The notes beneath the pieces are model-generated. The model was not told the DNA's origin. It worked only from the letters and a program-made list of their open reading frames with translations, and made no database searches. Shown here piece after piece: positions 40,205-50,012 of a stretch of 64,000 nt of DNA. Position 1 is the first letter of the stretch. Each line of letters opens with the position of its first letter. The stretch is from Psychrobacter arcticus 273-4 (lineage in GTDB: Bacteria > Pseudomonadota > Gammaproteobacteria > Pseudomonadales > Moraxellaceae), in assembly GCF_000012305.1 (NCBI RefSeq), contig NC_007204.1:682001-746000 (forward strand), given 5' to 3'. The position numbers and the translations under genes are program-made.

Positions 40205-43200
40205 ATGAGTCATTTACTCGATCAGTTCCGTTTTTTTAAGCGCAAAAAAGGTGAGTTCACCGATGGACACGGCGAGACCCGTGATGAGTCGCGTGATTGG
40301 GAAAATGTTTATCGCAGTCGTTGGCAGTATGACAAAGTCGTGCGCTCAACACATGGCGTCAACTGTACGGGTTCGTGCTCATGGAAAATCTATGTTAAAA
40401 ACGGACTGGTTACGTGGGAAACTCAGCAAACTGACTATCCAGAAACGCGCCCAGATCTACCCAACCACGAACCTCGCGGCTGTCCTCGTGGCGCAAGTTA
40501 TAGCTGGTATATGTATTCTGCCAACCGGGTCAAATATCCTAAAATTCGTAAGCCTTTATTAAAATTATGGCGCGAAGCCAAGGGCGAGTTTCCAGACCCA
40601 GTCGATGCTTGGGGAAGTATCGTTGAAGATCCAATCAAAGCCGAACAATATAAATCTAAGCGTGGTCTTGGTGGCTTTATCCGCTCAACTTGGGCAGAAG
40701 TCAACGAGATTATTGCCGCGAGTAACGTCTACACTGCCAAAGTTTATGGCCCTGACCGTATCGTCGGTTTCTCTCCTATTCCTGCCATGTCAATGGTCAG
40801 CTATGCCGCAGGCAGTCGTTACCTGTCTTTGATTGGTGGCGCTTCTCTGTCTTTTTACGATTGGTACTGTGATTTGCCACCGGCGTCGCCAATGACTTGG
40901 GGCGAGCAAACGGATGTGCCTGAATCAGCCGACTGGTACAACTCTGATTATATTATCGCTTGGGGGTCGAACGTGCCGCAAACGCGCACACCCGATGCGC
41001 ATTTCTTTACTGAAGTCCGTTACAAAGGCACCAAAACAGTTTCTATTACGCCCGATTATGCGGAGATATCTAAATTAACTGATTTGTGGCTGAACCCTAA
41101 ACAAGGGACGGATGCAGCGGTCGCTCAAGCGTTTTGTCATGTCATTATTAAAGAGTTTTACCTAAAGCAGCCTAGCGAGTATTTTCTAGACTATGCCAAG
41201 CGCTATACCGATATGCCAATCTTGGTCATGTTAGAAGGCGCAGAAGGCTCGCGTCGTCCGGGTCGCTATCTTCGTGCTTCTGACTTGGTTGATAACTTAG
41301 GTCAAGAAAACAATCCAGAATGGAAAACCATCGGCTTAAATAATGATGGCGAGCTGGTTTCTCCACAAGGCTCTATCGGTTACCGTTGGGGCGAAAAGGG
41401 CAAGTGGAACATTGAGCAAAAGAATGGAACGACAGGCGAGGCCATTGACCTGACGCTAACCTTAAAAGACAGTGGTGAAACTAGTATAGTTGCATTCGAC
41501 TACTTTGGTCATGTTAAACATCCACACTTTGAGTGCGTACCAGGCGACGCGTTACAGCAAAAGACCGTCCCTTGTAAAACCGTCACCCTTGCCGACGGCA
41601 CCACCGCTATAGTAGCGACCGTATTTGACTTAACAGTCGCTAATCTTGGGGTTGATAATGGGGTTGGGGGCGAACACGTCACCGATGATTATAACGATGC
41701 TAGTGTCCCAGGGACGCCTGCGTGGCAGGAAGTAATCACGGGTCTCAGTCGCGAGCGCGTCATTCAAGTGGGCCGTGAGTTTGCAGAAAACGCGCATAAG
41801 ACTAAAGGCAAATCGATGATTATCATCGGTGCGGGTATGAATCACTGGTATCACCTCGATATGAACTATCGCGGCGTTATCAACATGCTTATGCTGTGCG
41901 GTTGTATCGGCAAATCAGGTGGTGGCTGGGCGCATTATGTGGGTCAAGAAAAACTACGTCCACAGACCGGTTGGTTGCCATTGGCATTTGCGCTTGATTG
42001 GCATCGTCCACCGCGTCAAATGGCCGGTACCAGTTTCTTTTATAGCCATAGCTCACAGTGGCGTCATGAAACTATTTCTGCTCATGAGATTCTCTCTCCG
42101 AATGCCAATAAAGCAGACTTTCCTGAGCATATGCTTGACTACAATATTCAAGCAGAGCGAGCAGGTTGGTTACCTTCAGCACCGCAACTCGATCGCAATC
42201 CGCTAATCATTGCTGAGCAAGCAAAAGCGAGTGGCAAAGAGATAGAGGATTATGTGGTGGATTCTCTGGAAGATGGCAGTATGCGCTTTGCCTGTGAAGC
42301 ACCGGACAACCCCGTTAACTTCCCTCGTAATATGTTTATCTGGCGCTCAAACTTGTTGGGTTCATCAGGTAAAGGGCATGAATACATGCTCAAGTATTTT
42401 TTGGGCACCAAAAACGGCCTGCTAAACGAAGAGAACCCTGCTGGTCATTTACAACCAAAAGAAGTCGATTGGGTAGAAAAAGGCCCGACTGGCAAGCTGG
42501 ATTTGGTGGTTACTTTAGACTTCCGGATGTCTTCTACTTGTATGTATTCTGATATCGTCCTGCCGACTGCGACTTGGTATGAAAAAGATGACATGAATAC
42601 CTCAGACATGCATCCTTTTATCCATCCTCTAACCGCCGCAACAGATCCTGCTTGGGAATCTAAAACGGATTGGGAAATCTATAAAGGTATCGCTAAAAGC
42701 TTTTCTGAAATCTCTAAAGGTCATTTAGGGGTTGAGACTGATGTCGTAACTTATCCGATGCAGCATGATACTCCGGGGGAGCTGGCTCAGCCATTTGGTG
42801 GCACAGACTGGAAAACCGCTGGCGAAAGACCGGTTCCGGGTAAGAACTGCCCAATGATTAAGATTGTTGAGCGCGATTATCCAAATACTTATGCCAAATT
42901 CACCTCGCTTGGACCTGCTTTGGAACAGTTAGGCAACGGTTCAAAAGGTCTGAATTGGGACGTCAAAACTGAAGTTAAGCAACTGGGTGATCTCAATTAC
43001 CGCGTGACTGAACCTGGCGTTTCTGAAGGTCGTCCACGTATCAGTACGGCAATCCATGCATCCGAAACCATCTTAATGCTCGCTCCAGAAACCAATGGTC
43101 ATGTCGCTGTTAAAGGCTGGCAAGCATTGTCTGAGTTTACCGGTCGTGAGCATGCGCATCTTGCCAAGTCTAGCGAACATGAAAAAATTCGCTTCAAAGA

Positions 43201-43963
43201 CATCGTGGCGCAACCGCGCAAAATCATTTCAAGCCCGACGTGGTCGGGGATTGAATCCGATGAAGTGAGCTATAACGCCGGTTATACCAACGTTCATGAG
43301 CTTATTCCTTGGCGTACGATTACGGGCCGTCAGCAGTTTTATCAAGATCATCCGTGGATGCAGGCTTTTGGGGAACAAATGCAACAGTATCGTCCACCGA
43401 TTGATACCAAAACCACTGAGATAGTCAAAAACGCTAAGCCCAATGGTAATAAAGAAATTGTGCTTAACTTTTTAACACCACATCAAAAGTGGGGTATCCA
43501 TAGCACGTATTCTGACAACTTATTGATGCTGACCCTGAGCCGTGGCGGCCCTTGTGTCTGGATGTCAGAAGTTGATGCGGCCAAAGCAGGTATCGTCGAT
43601 AACGACTGGATTGAGCTGTTCAATGCTAACGGCGCTCTCACCGCTCGTGCCATCGTCAGTCAGCGCGTCAAAGAAGGCATGACCATGATGTATCACGCTC
43701 AGGAAAAACTGGTCAATATTCCTGGTTCTGAGCAGACCGGTACTCGTGGCGGTATTCACAACTCAATGACCCGTACTATCTTGAAGCCTACCCATATGAT
43801 TGGCAGCTATGCTCAGCAGTCTTATGGCTTTAACTATTATGGAACGGTGGGTTGTAACCGTGATGAGTTTGTTGTTATCCGTAAAATGTCAAAAATTGAC
43901 TGGTTAGAAGACAAGCCAGATGATTCATTGCCGCGCCCACTGCCGACCAGCATTGAAGGGTAA
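40205..43963 (+). CDS. narG: Respiratory nitrate reductase alpha subunit
   Basis: 1252 residues, full length. Reduces nitrate to nitrite on a bis-MGD molybdenum centre at the inner face of the membrane. N-terminal region shows the His/Cys FS0-cluster motif (HGVNCTGSCSWKIY) and the Mo-ligand Asp region YNSDYIIAWGSN. C-terminal molybdopterin-binding stretches (GGPCVWMSEVDAAKAGI) are in place. No twin-arginine signal, as expected for cytoplasmic-facing NarG. GGGGATAG precedes the ATG. First gene of narGHJI. Confidence 0.98.
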   Translation: MSHLLDQFRFFKRKKGEFTDGHGETRDESRDWENVYRSRWQYDKVVRSTHGVNCTGSCSWKIYVKNGLVTWETQQTDYPETRPDLPNHEPRGCPRGASYSWYMYSANRVKYPKIRKPLLKLWREAKGEFPDPVDAWGSIVEDPIKAEQYKSKRGLGGFIRSTWAEVNEIIAASNVYTAKVYGPDRIVGFSPIPAMSMVSYAAGSRYLSLIGGASLSFYDWYCDLPPASPMTWGEQTDVPESADWYNSDYIIAWGSNVPQTRTPDAHFFTEVRYKGTKTVSITPDYAEISKLTDLWLNPKQGTDAAVAQAFCHVIIKEFYLKQPSEYFLDYAKRYTDMPILVMLEGAEGSRRPGRYLRASDLVDNLGQENNPEWKTIGLNNDGELVSPQGSIGYRWGEKGKWNIEQKNGTTGEAIDLTLTLKDSGETSIVAFDYFGHVKHPHFECVPGDALQQKTVPCKTVTLADGTTAIVATVFDLTVANLGVDNGVGGEHVTDDYNDASVPGTPAWQEVITGLSRERVIQVGREFAENAHKTKGKSMIIIGAGMNHWYHLDMNYRGVINMLMLCGCIGKSGGGWAHYVGQEKLRPQTGWLPLAFALDWHRPPRQMAGTSFFYSHSSQWRHETISAHEILSPNANKADFPEHMLDYNIQAERAGWLPSAPQLDRNPLIIAEQAKASGKEIEDYVVDSLEDGSMRFACEAPDNPVNFPRNMFIWRSNLLGSSGKGHEYMLKYFLGTKNGLLNEENPAGHLQPKEVDWVEKGPTGKLDLVVTLDFRMSSTCMYSDIVLPTATWYEKDDMNTSDMHPFIHPLTAATDPAWESKTDWEIYKGIAKSFSEISKGHLGVETDVVTYPMQHDTPGELAQPFGGTDWKTAGERPVPGKNCPMIKIVERDYPNTYAKFTSLGPALEQLGNGSKGLNWDVKTEVKQLGDLNYRVTEPGVSEGRPRISTAIHASETILMLAPETNGHVAVKGWQALSEFTGREHAHLAKSSEHEKIRFKDIVAQPRKIISSPTWSGIESDEVSYNAGYTNVHELIPWRTITGRQQFYQDHPWMQAFGEQMQQYRPPIDTKTTEIVKNAKPNGNKEIVLNFLTPHQKWGIHSTYSDNLLMLTLSRGGPCVWMSEVDAAKAGIVDNDWIELFNANGALTARAIVSQRVKEGMTMMYHAQEKLVNIPGSEQTGTRGGIHNSMTRTILKPTHMIGSYAQQSYGFNYYGTVGCNRDEFVVIRKMSKIDWLEDKPDDSLPRPLPTSIEG

Positions 43964-44002
43964 AGTCACTTTTTTCTATCCATACTTGGAGCACACACAC
44001 CC

Positions 44003-45541
44003 ATGAAAATTCGTTCGCAAGTCGGCATGGTGCTTAACCTTGATAAATGTATCGGTTGTCACACCTGCTCAGTTACCTGTAAAAACGTTTGGACCAGCCG
44101 TGAAGGCATGGAATATGCGTGGTTTAATAACGTCGAATCCAAGCCCGGTATTGGCTATCCCAAAGAATGGGAAAATCAAACCAAATGGAAAGGCGGTTGG
44201 ATACGCAATGCTAACGGCACTATTAATCCTCGCATTGGTGGTAAGTTCAGAGTGTTGGCTAATATTTTTGCCAACCCTGATTTGCCAGAGATTGACGATT
44301 ATTACGAACCGTTTGATTTTGATTATCAGCATCTTCATACCGCGCCTATCAGCAATCACCAACCTATTGCCCGCCCGCGCTCATTGATTTCTGGCAAGCG
44401 CATGCAAAAGATAGAGTGGGGCCCTAACTGGGAAGAGATTCTAGGTACTGAGTTTGAAAAAAGACGCAAAGATAAGAACTTCGATAATATCCAAGCGGAT
44501 ATCTACGGAGAGTACGAGAATACATTCATGATGTATCTGCCACGTCTTTGTGAGCATTGCTTGAACCCAACTTGCGTGGCGGCGTGCCCTAGTGGCGCTA
44601 TTTACAAGCGTGAAGAAGACGGTATTGTACTGATTGATCAGGAAAAATGTCGTGGCTGGCGGATGTGTATCTCAGGTTGCCCGTATAAAAAGATTTACTA
44701 TAACTGGAAATCGGGAAAATCTGAAAAATGTATCTTCTGCTATCCGCGTATTGAAGCCGGTTTGCCGACTGTCTGTTCAGAAACTTGTGTAGGCCGTATC
44801 CGCTATTTAGGCGTGCTGTTATATGACGCTGACAAAATCGCCGAGGCTGCCAGTACGCCAAACGAAAAAGACATTTACCCCGCGCAATTGGATTTATTTT
44901 TAGATCCTAATGATCCTGTTGTTATTGCGCAAGCATTAAAAGATGGGGTCCCGCAGTCAGTTATCGATTCTGCCCAGCGCTCACCGGTATATAAGTTGGC
45001 AGTGGAGTGGAAGCTTGCCTTACCGCTACATCCTGAGTATCGCACCTTGCCAATGGTCTGGTATGTGCCACCATTATCACCGATTCAAAATGCTGCTGAA
45101 GCCGGAAAGGTAGGCATGGATGGACTTATTCCAGATGTGGACAGCCTACGTATACCGCTGCGTTATTTAGCCAATCTACTGACCGCCGGTGATGAAGAGC
45201 CCGTTCGTCTTGCTCTAAAACGGCTACTTGCTATGCGAAGCTATAAGCGTATGCAGTTGGTCGAAAAGCAAGAAGTTCAAAGCATATTGGACGATGTGGG
45301 TCTGACCAAAATTCAAGTTGAAGAGATGTATCGTTATCTGGCGATTGCCAACTATGAAGACCGCTTCGTCATTCCAACGGCGCATCGCGAAGAAGCGTTG
45401 AGTGATGCATTTGCTGAACGTGGTGGCTGTGGATTCACCTTTGGCGAGGGCTGTTCTGGTTCTACTGATAATAGTATGTTCGGACAGCGTAAAACCAACC
45501 GTCGCGACTTTATTGATACTGTCCAAAAGTGGGAATCATAA
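44003..45541 (+). CDS. narH: Respiratory nitrate reductase beta subunit
   Basis: 512 residues. Electron-transfer subunit with one [3Fe-4S] and three [4Fe-4S] clusters; Cys motifs CIGCHTCSVTCKNVW, CEHCLNPTCVAACPSGA, CRGWRMCISGCPYKK and CIFCYPRIEAGLPTVCSETC are complete (the Trp in CRGWRMC marks the [3Fe-4S] site). 39 bp after narG and 1 bp before narJ. Confidence 0.98.
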   Translation: MKIRSQVGMVLNLDKCIGCHTCSVTCKNVWTSREGMEYAWFNNVESKPGIGYPKEWENQTKWKGGWIRNANGTINPRIGGKFRVLANIFANPDLPEIDDYYEPFDFDYQHLHTAPISNHQPIARPRSLISGKRMQKIEWGPNWEEILGTEFEKRRKDKNFDNIQADIYGEYENTFMMYLPRLCEHCLNPTCVAACPSGAIYKREEDGIVLIDQEKCRGWRMCISGCPYKKIYYNWKSGKSEKCIFCYPRIEAGLPTVCSETCVGRIRYLGVLLYDADKIAEAASTPNEKDIYPAQLDLFLDPNDPVVIAQALKDGVPQSVIDSAQRSPVYKLAVEWKLALPLHPEYRTLPMVWYVPPLSPIQNAAEAGKVGMDGLIPDVDSLRIPLRYLANLLTAGDEEPVRLALKRLLAMRSYKRMQLVEKQEVQSILDDVGLTKIQVEEMYRYLAIANYEDRFVIPTAHREEALSDAFAERGGCGFTFGEGCSGSTDNSMFGQRKTNRRDFIDTVQKWES

Positions 45542-45542
45542 T

Positions 45543-46412
45543 ATGAAAACCTCTCAACCTTATAGTTCTCAGTCTTATAGTACCAATCCTAGCAACGATG
45601 CTGATGTGCTTCCCGTTATTGGCGACTCGGAATTAAAGTTATTAAAAGTATTGAGCTTACTCATCGATTATCCGAGTAATGAGCTCTTTGAAGGCGATGC
45701 TTTTGCTCAGTGTAAACAGATCGTTGCAAAATCAACCCTGATTAGCCCACAAGTACGCAGCCAAATAATCCGCTTAATTGACGACTTAATTGAGATGGGG
45801 TCTCTTGAGGCGCAATCTCGTTATGACGGTTTGTTTGAGCGCGGTCGTTCCTTGTCGCTATGGTTATTTGAGCATGTCCATGGCGAGTCGCGTGACCGCG
45901 GTCAAGCTATGGTTGATCTGATGGGTCAGTATGAAGAAGCTGGTTTTGAGATTGGGGTAAAAGAGCTACCAGATTTTCTACCTTTATATCTAGAATTCTT
46001 GGCATACCAAGCCACTGTTATTGAAGATGATATTCAAATTCGTATGGATATTGCCGATGTGAGTCATATTATTGCGTTGCTGGCCGCCAGACTCGGTGAC
46101 CGACAAAGCTTATATCAAGGTTGTTTCAATGCGCTATTACAGATTGCAGGAAAACCCCTTGAGATGGTTGACGACTTTCAAGAAAAAATCAGTAAAGAGA
46201 CGCGAGATGACACTTTTGAAGCGTTAGATAAAGAGTGGGAAGAAGAAGTGGTCGACTTTTTAGGGGCACAGCAAGAAGAGCGCTGTCCTTCAGAGACCAG
46301 TACCCATAATCTGGCTGCAAAAGCTGGTGTTAGACCTGCCAAGGCAAAAAATGCCGTCGATGCCCCTGTGCACTGGGTGGACTTTAAACAAAACCCTTCG
46401 GTCAAACAATAA
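45543..46412 (+). CDS. narJ: Nitrate reductase molybdenum-cofactor assembly chaperone
   Basis: 289 residues from the ATG directly after the narH stop (longer frames run inside narH and are not preferred). TorD/NarJ-family all-helical chaperone that holds apo-NarGH during cofactor insertion and docking to NarI. Typical LLIDYPSNELFEGD, LSLWLFEHVHGESRDRGQAM and LPDFLPLYLEFL are visible. C-terminal ~60 residues are a polar tail, and the Ser/Tyr-rich first ~20 residues are also extra. Confidence 0.95.
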   Translation: MKTSQPYSSQSYSTNPSNDADVLPVIGDSELKLLKVLSLLIDYPSNELFEGDAFAQCKQIVAKSTLISPQVRSQIIRLIDDLIEMGSLEAQSRYDGLFERGRSLSLWLFEHVHGESRDRGQAMVDLMGQYEEAGFEIGVKELPDFLPLYLEFLAYQATVIEDDIQIRMDIADVSHIIALLAARLGDRQSLYQGCFNALLQIAGKPLEMVDDFQEKISKETRDDTFEALDKEWEEEVVDFLGAQQEERCPSETSTHNLAAKAGVRPAKAKNAVDAPVHWVDFKQNPSVKQ

Positions 46413-46426
46413 AAAGGAGAAAAGAC

Positions 46427-47152
46427 ATGAATATTGCAGATCCTGGTATGCAGTCTTTAGCCAATCTAAATTGGCTACAAATATTCACTTTTGGTATTTA
46501 TCCCTATATTGCATTGACCGTCGCTATCGTTGGTACTTGGGTACGTTTTGATTTGTCTCAGTACTCATGGAAGACTGGGTCGACGCAGATGCTACGAAGC
46601 AAGAATATGCGCTGGGCCAGCAATCTATTTCATGTGGGTATTATCGTCGTGCTACTGGGACATCTATTCGGTATGTTAACACCGCATTTTCTTTATGAGC
46701 CCTTTATCAGTGCGGGACGCAAACAAGTGGTAGCGGTAATCGTCGGCGGTATCGCGGGGGTGTTTTGCTGGATTGGCTTGGTCATGCTCATGTGGCGACG
46801 CTTTACTGATGATCGTATCTCCAATACCTCATCGTTCTCAGACAAGCTGATACTGGTGTTGTTATTTATTCAGCTTAACCTAGGTTTAGCGTCTATCTTC
46901 ACCTCTGTCCAACATTTGGATGGCTTGACGATGATGAATTTAGCGGGCTGGGCGCAAGACATCACTATCTTAAGACCGTGGCATGCAGCAGCACGTATCG
47001 AGCAAACCGATATCATTTATCAGCTACATATGGCGCTGGGTATTACGCTAGTAATGATCTTTCCGTTTACCCGATTGATTCATATTATTAGTGCACCCGT
47101 TTGGTATCTTGGTCGTCGCTATCAGATTGTTAGGCAAAAGAGCTCGCAATAA
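46427..47152 (+). CDS. narI: Respiratory nitrate reductase gamma subunit (cytochrome b)
   Basis: 241 residues, five membrane helices. Diheme b-type quinol oxidase that passes electrons to NarH. His ligands of the hemes lie in NLFHVGIIVVLLGHLFG and in the C-terminal YQLHMALG / RLIHIISAP segments. AAAAAGGAG gives a strong ribosome-binding site. Confidence 0.97.
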   Translation: MNIADPGMQSLANLNWLQIFTFGIYPYIALTVAIVGTWVRFDLSQYSWKTGSTQMLRSKNMRWASNLFHVGIIVVLLGHLFGMLTPHFLYEPFISAGRKQVVAVIVGGIAGVFCWIGLVMLMWRRFTDDRISNTSSFSDKLILVLLFIQLNLGLASIFTSVQHLDGLTMMNLAGWAQDITILRPWHAAARIEQTDIIYQLHMALGITLVMIFPFTRLIHIISAPVWYLGRRYQIVRQKSSQ

Positions 47153-47201
47153 AACAGCGCTTATGAAACATCCAGCCCGACTTAAATGAATGATCTCAAT
47201 G

Positions 47202-47276
47202 CTGTGTTTAAATGCCATGTTTCTAAATACAGTATTTTTAAATACCATTTTTTTAAACACATCATTCTCTAAATTC
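47202..47276. repeat. Five imperfect 15-bp tandem repeats
   Basis: Units beginning at 47202, 47217, 47232, 47247 and 47262 share the core TTTNTAAATNC (for example ATGTTTCTAAATACA, GTATTTTTAAATACC, ATTTTTTTAAACACA). They fill most of the narI-isomerase gap. Confidence 0.65.
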
Positions 47277-47308
47277 CTATTATACGAATTCTTAGTGGAG
47301 CGCCAACT

Positions 47309-48340
47309 ATGACTGTCAGTACTTATAACCCCGCCGACCACGTTAATTGTGATACTCATGCCCCTAATTCTTCTACTGTAGCAGATAAGACGGCAATGGA
47401 TACTTCGACTATAACAAACAAGGATGATATCGTTCATCTGATGCCAACCTTGACGGATCTTAAAAAGCCGCATTCTGATCAAGAGTTCATCGAAAAAGCA
47501 ATGGCAGAAGAGCGTAGCAACCATAAGAACCTAATCGCCTCTAGCCGTGATGAGCTGCCTTCTGTATTGGTCAACGGCGTGATGATTGATAGAACGGCTA
47601 TTGCTCAAGAGCTACAATATCATCCCGCAGAAAATAAAGAGGACGCAGTGTTTTTAGCGACTCAAGCGTTGGTGGTTCGTGAGTTATTAAGGCTTGCCGT
47701 TTTAAGTGACAGCAGTCTAGGCGAATCGGCATGGGACGAAGATGAAGAAAAAGCCATCTCTAGCTTAATTGATAAAAACGTAAAAGCGACCACACCAAAT
47801 AATGCAATCTGCGAGCGTTATTATGAGCAGAATATAACTGACTTTATGACTGATCCTATTATGTCTGCTCGCCATATATTATTGGCTTGCTTGCCTGAAG
47901 ATGGTGACGAAAGACTGAAACTCAAAAAAACCGCTTACGACCTGATTGAGCAAATTAACGCAGATAGCAATTCTACTGCGGCACTTATTGAATTAGCGCG
48001 TCAGCACTCTGCTTGTCCCTCAAAAGAACAAGGGGGCGATTTGGGTGTCATCAGCAAAGGACAAACCGTACCGGAATTTGAGAGCACATTATTTAAGTTA
48101 GAGACCGGTATAGCGCCTAGTCCTATCGAAAGCAGATATGGCTTTCACATTGTTGAGGTGCTCAATAAACAGCCCGGAATACAAATGAATTATGAGCAAG
48201 TAAGCGCTGCGATAGCCAATAAGCTGAGTCAACAAGCCTTTCATCAGTCGCTTTGTGATTACTTATTTACCTTAACTGATGAAGCGGAAATACAAGGAAT
48301 TGAGATGGTGCTGGCACAAGAAAATATATATCGCGGTTAG
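47309..48340 (+). CDS. Parvulin-type peptidyl-prolyl isomerase of the nar operon
   Basis: 343 residues. A PpiC/parvulin domain at about 185-290 (SARHILL ... GGDLGVISKGQTVPEFE ... SRYGFHIVEV) follows a helical SurA/NifM-like N-region (VNGVMIDRTAIAQEL). The first ~75 residues are polar and probably disordered. No signal peptide, so cytoplasmic. A similar isomerase follows narGHJI in Pseudomonas aeruginosa, and NifM, its relative, matures nitrogenase, so a role in NarGHI maturation is likely but not shown here. 156 bp after narI. Confidence 0.88.
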   Translation: MTVSTYNPADHVNCDTHAPNSSTVADKTAMDTSTITNKDDIVHLMPTLTDLKKPHSDQEFIEKAMAEERSNHKNLIASSRDELPSVLVNGVMIDRTAIAQELQYHPAENKEDAVFLATQALVVRELLRLAVLSDSSLGESAWDEDEEKAISSLIDKNVKATTPNNAICERYYEQNITDFMTDPIMSARHILLACLPEDGDERLKLKKTAYDLIEQINADSNSTAALIELARQHSACPSKEQGGDLGVISKGQTVPEFESTLFKLETGIAPSPIESRYGFHIVEVLNKQPGIQMNYEQVSAAIANKLSQQAFHQSLCDYLFTLTDEAEIQGIEMVLAQENIYRG

Positions 48341-48358
48341 TAAAGGTATATGATATTA

Positions 48359-48385
48359 GGGCGTGCTGAATGTTCAATACGCCCT
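48359..48385. terminator. Hairpin made from an IS5-like terminal repeat
   Basis: AGGGCGT / ACGCCCT stem around GCTGAATGTTCAAT. Its complement GGGCGTATTGAACATTCA is close to the right end of the IS5-family fragment at 58932-58949 (GGCCGTGTTGAACATTCA). No U-run, so terminator strength is uncertain. Confidence 0.5.
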
Positions 48386-48530
48386 AGAAAATAGACGCTG
48401 TTGCCAATTAAATGAGCAGCCGTCTATTTTTTCGTTGACTGAATGCCAGTCATTGTTTAACTTAGCACTAACAAACTTATCACTGATAAATGGATCGAAT
48501 ATTTATCATTAATAAAACGAGTGTACGCTT

Positions 48531-49826
48531 ATGATTACTACAGAGCAGTTGCGGTCTGCAATCCAGCAACGCATCGCTATTTATAATCAAGATGATTTGC
48601 CACTAAAAAACAGAGCGACGCAAAATTGCGCGCTATTAGACAGCCGTAACCACATACTGGCTGAATATATTATTTCACCCTTTGCCGTGCCGAGACAGAA
48701 TATATCGGCGATGGATGGCTACGCTATGGCTCACGGTAGCACACTCTCAAAAGGCAGTATTATTGAGATTGTTGGCGAGTCGCAAGCAGGAAGTCCTTAT
48801 ACCGATGCTGTTAAAAAAGGCCAAGGTATCCGTATCTTTACCGGTGCTGTGGTGCCGGACAGTTGTGATACCGTTATTATGCAAGAAAACACCAATTTTG
48901 CTTATATAAAAGACAGCCTAGATAAAACGCAACCTTACGAGATTATTCTATCAAAGGCTGCAGACGTAGATGCTAATATCCGTAAGCAAGGCGAAGAGAT
49001 ACAACACAACGAGCTGGTCTTACAACAAGGCAAACGCATAAACCCTGCTGATATTAGCTTACTTGCCAATCTGGGTATTGATAAAGTAAAAGTATTTAAG
49101 CCGCTGACAGTAGGCCTTGTGGCGACAGGTGATGAATTGGTGGCACTTGGTGGTAAATTAAAAAGTTTGGCGCAAATATATAACTCTAATACACCCACTA
49201 TGAAGAGCTTGTTAGAGTCGTTACCGATCGTTATTAATGACTATGGCATCATCCCTGACGACCTAAATAAGACCACCAAAGCCGTTACTAAAGCCATGAA
49301 AGAGTGCGATGTGCTGATTTCTACTGCTGGGGTCTCTGTCGGAGATTATGATTTTCTGACTACAGTGATTGAAGATTTAGGGCAAATTAACCATTATAAA
49401 GTGGCGATGAAACCCGGCAAGCCTTTCGTCTTTGGTGAATTAAATAAAGGTATCGACAAGCCGGTATTGTTTTTTGGCTTACCGGGCAATCCTTTGTCAA
49501 CGGTAGTAGGGGCTTTGCAATTTGTGATTCCAGCATTATGGCAGATGTCAGGGGTTCTAGCGTCAGAGCAGCCCATGCAACTGACCGTAAAAGCCACGCT
49601 TATGAATGATGTGAAAAAATCAGTCGGTCGTACTGATTTTCAACGCGGCGTATTGTCACAGGACAAAGATGGTAGCTATCAAGTTGAGTGTTCCTCTAAA
49701 CAAGACTCTCATAGAATAAAGCAGCTAAGCCATGCCAACTGCTTTATCGTTTTAGACCAAGATAGTGGCAACGTGACATCAGGTGATATCGTAAACGTTC
49801 AACCTTTTCCTTGGCTACATAAGTAG
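48531..49826 (+). CDS. moeA: Molybdopterin molybdotransferase
   Basis: 431 residues. Inserts molybdate into adenylated molybdopterin to form Mo-cofactor. Conserved VPRQNISAMDGYA (45-60 region), RIFTGAVVPDSCDTVIMQE, RKQGEEI, the MoCF-binding TGDEL, GVSVGDYDF and MKPGKPF...LPGNPLSTVV are all visible. First of seven cofactor genes on one strand; a 19-bp inverted repeat follows it. Confidence 0.96.
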   Translation: MITTEQLRSAIQQRIAIYNQDDLPLKNRATQNCALLDSRNHILAEYIISPFAVPRQNISAMDGYAMAHGSTLSKGSIIEIVGESQAGSPYTDAVKKGQGIRIFTGAVVPDSCDTVIMQENTNFAYIKDSLDKTQPYEIILSKAADVDANIRKQGEEIQHNELVLQQGKRINPADISLLANLGIDKVKVFKPLTVGLVATGDELVALGGKLKSLAQIYNSNTPTMKSLLESLPIVINDYGIIPDDLNKTTKAVTKAMKECDVLISTAGVSVGDYDFLTTVIEDLGQINHYKVAMKPGKPFVFGELNKGIDKPVLFFGLPGNPLSTVVGALQFVIPALWQMSGVLASEQPMQLTVKATLMNDVKKSVGRTDFQRGVLSQDKDGSYQVECSSKQDSHRIKQLSHANCFIVLDQDSGNVTSGDIVNVQPFPWLHK

Positions 49827-49850
49827 TAAAACTATCTAATAGTTAATTTG

Positions 49851-49906
49851 ACCCTAAGCGCCTTAATATCTACCACTTTAGTAGTACATATTAAGGCGCT
49901 TAGGGT
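49851..49906 (+). terminator. Perfect 19-bp inverted repeat after moeA
   Basis: ACCCTAAGCGCCTTAATAT and its exact complement flank an 18-nt spacer. It forms a strong hairpin 25 bp downstream of the moeA stop, but lacks a U-run. Probable terminator or mRNA-stabilising structure. Confidence 0.65.
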
Positions 49907-50012
49907 TAATTGCTATCTGACCTCAATCTGTCATAATAAATAGACAATAGACCTTTATCAACTCACAACCTGAGGCACCGCTTACAGACCACAATATTGG
50001 CGGTAACGACAT

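Noticed and set aside
47048-47524. 158-codon minus-strand frame over narI end and the 15-bp repeats
   Set aside because: Overlaps two genuine genes; the VFKN-type periodicity simply reflects the 15-bp repeats.
49907-50012. Possible molybdenum-cofactor riboswitch before moaA
   Set aside because: Only a 5-bp ACCGC/GCGGT pairing was found; I could not build the known Moco RNA fold.
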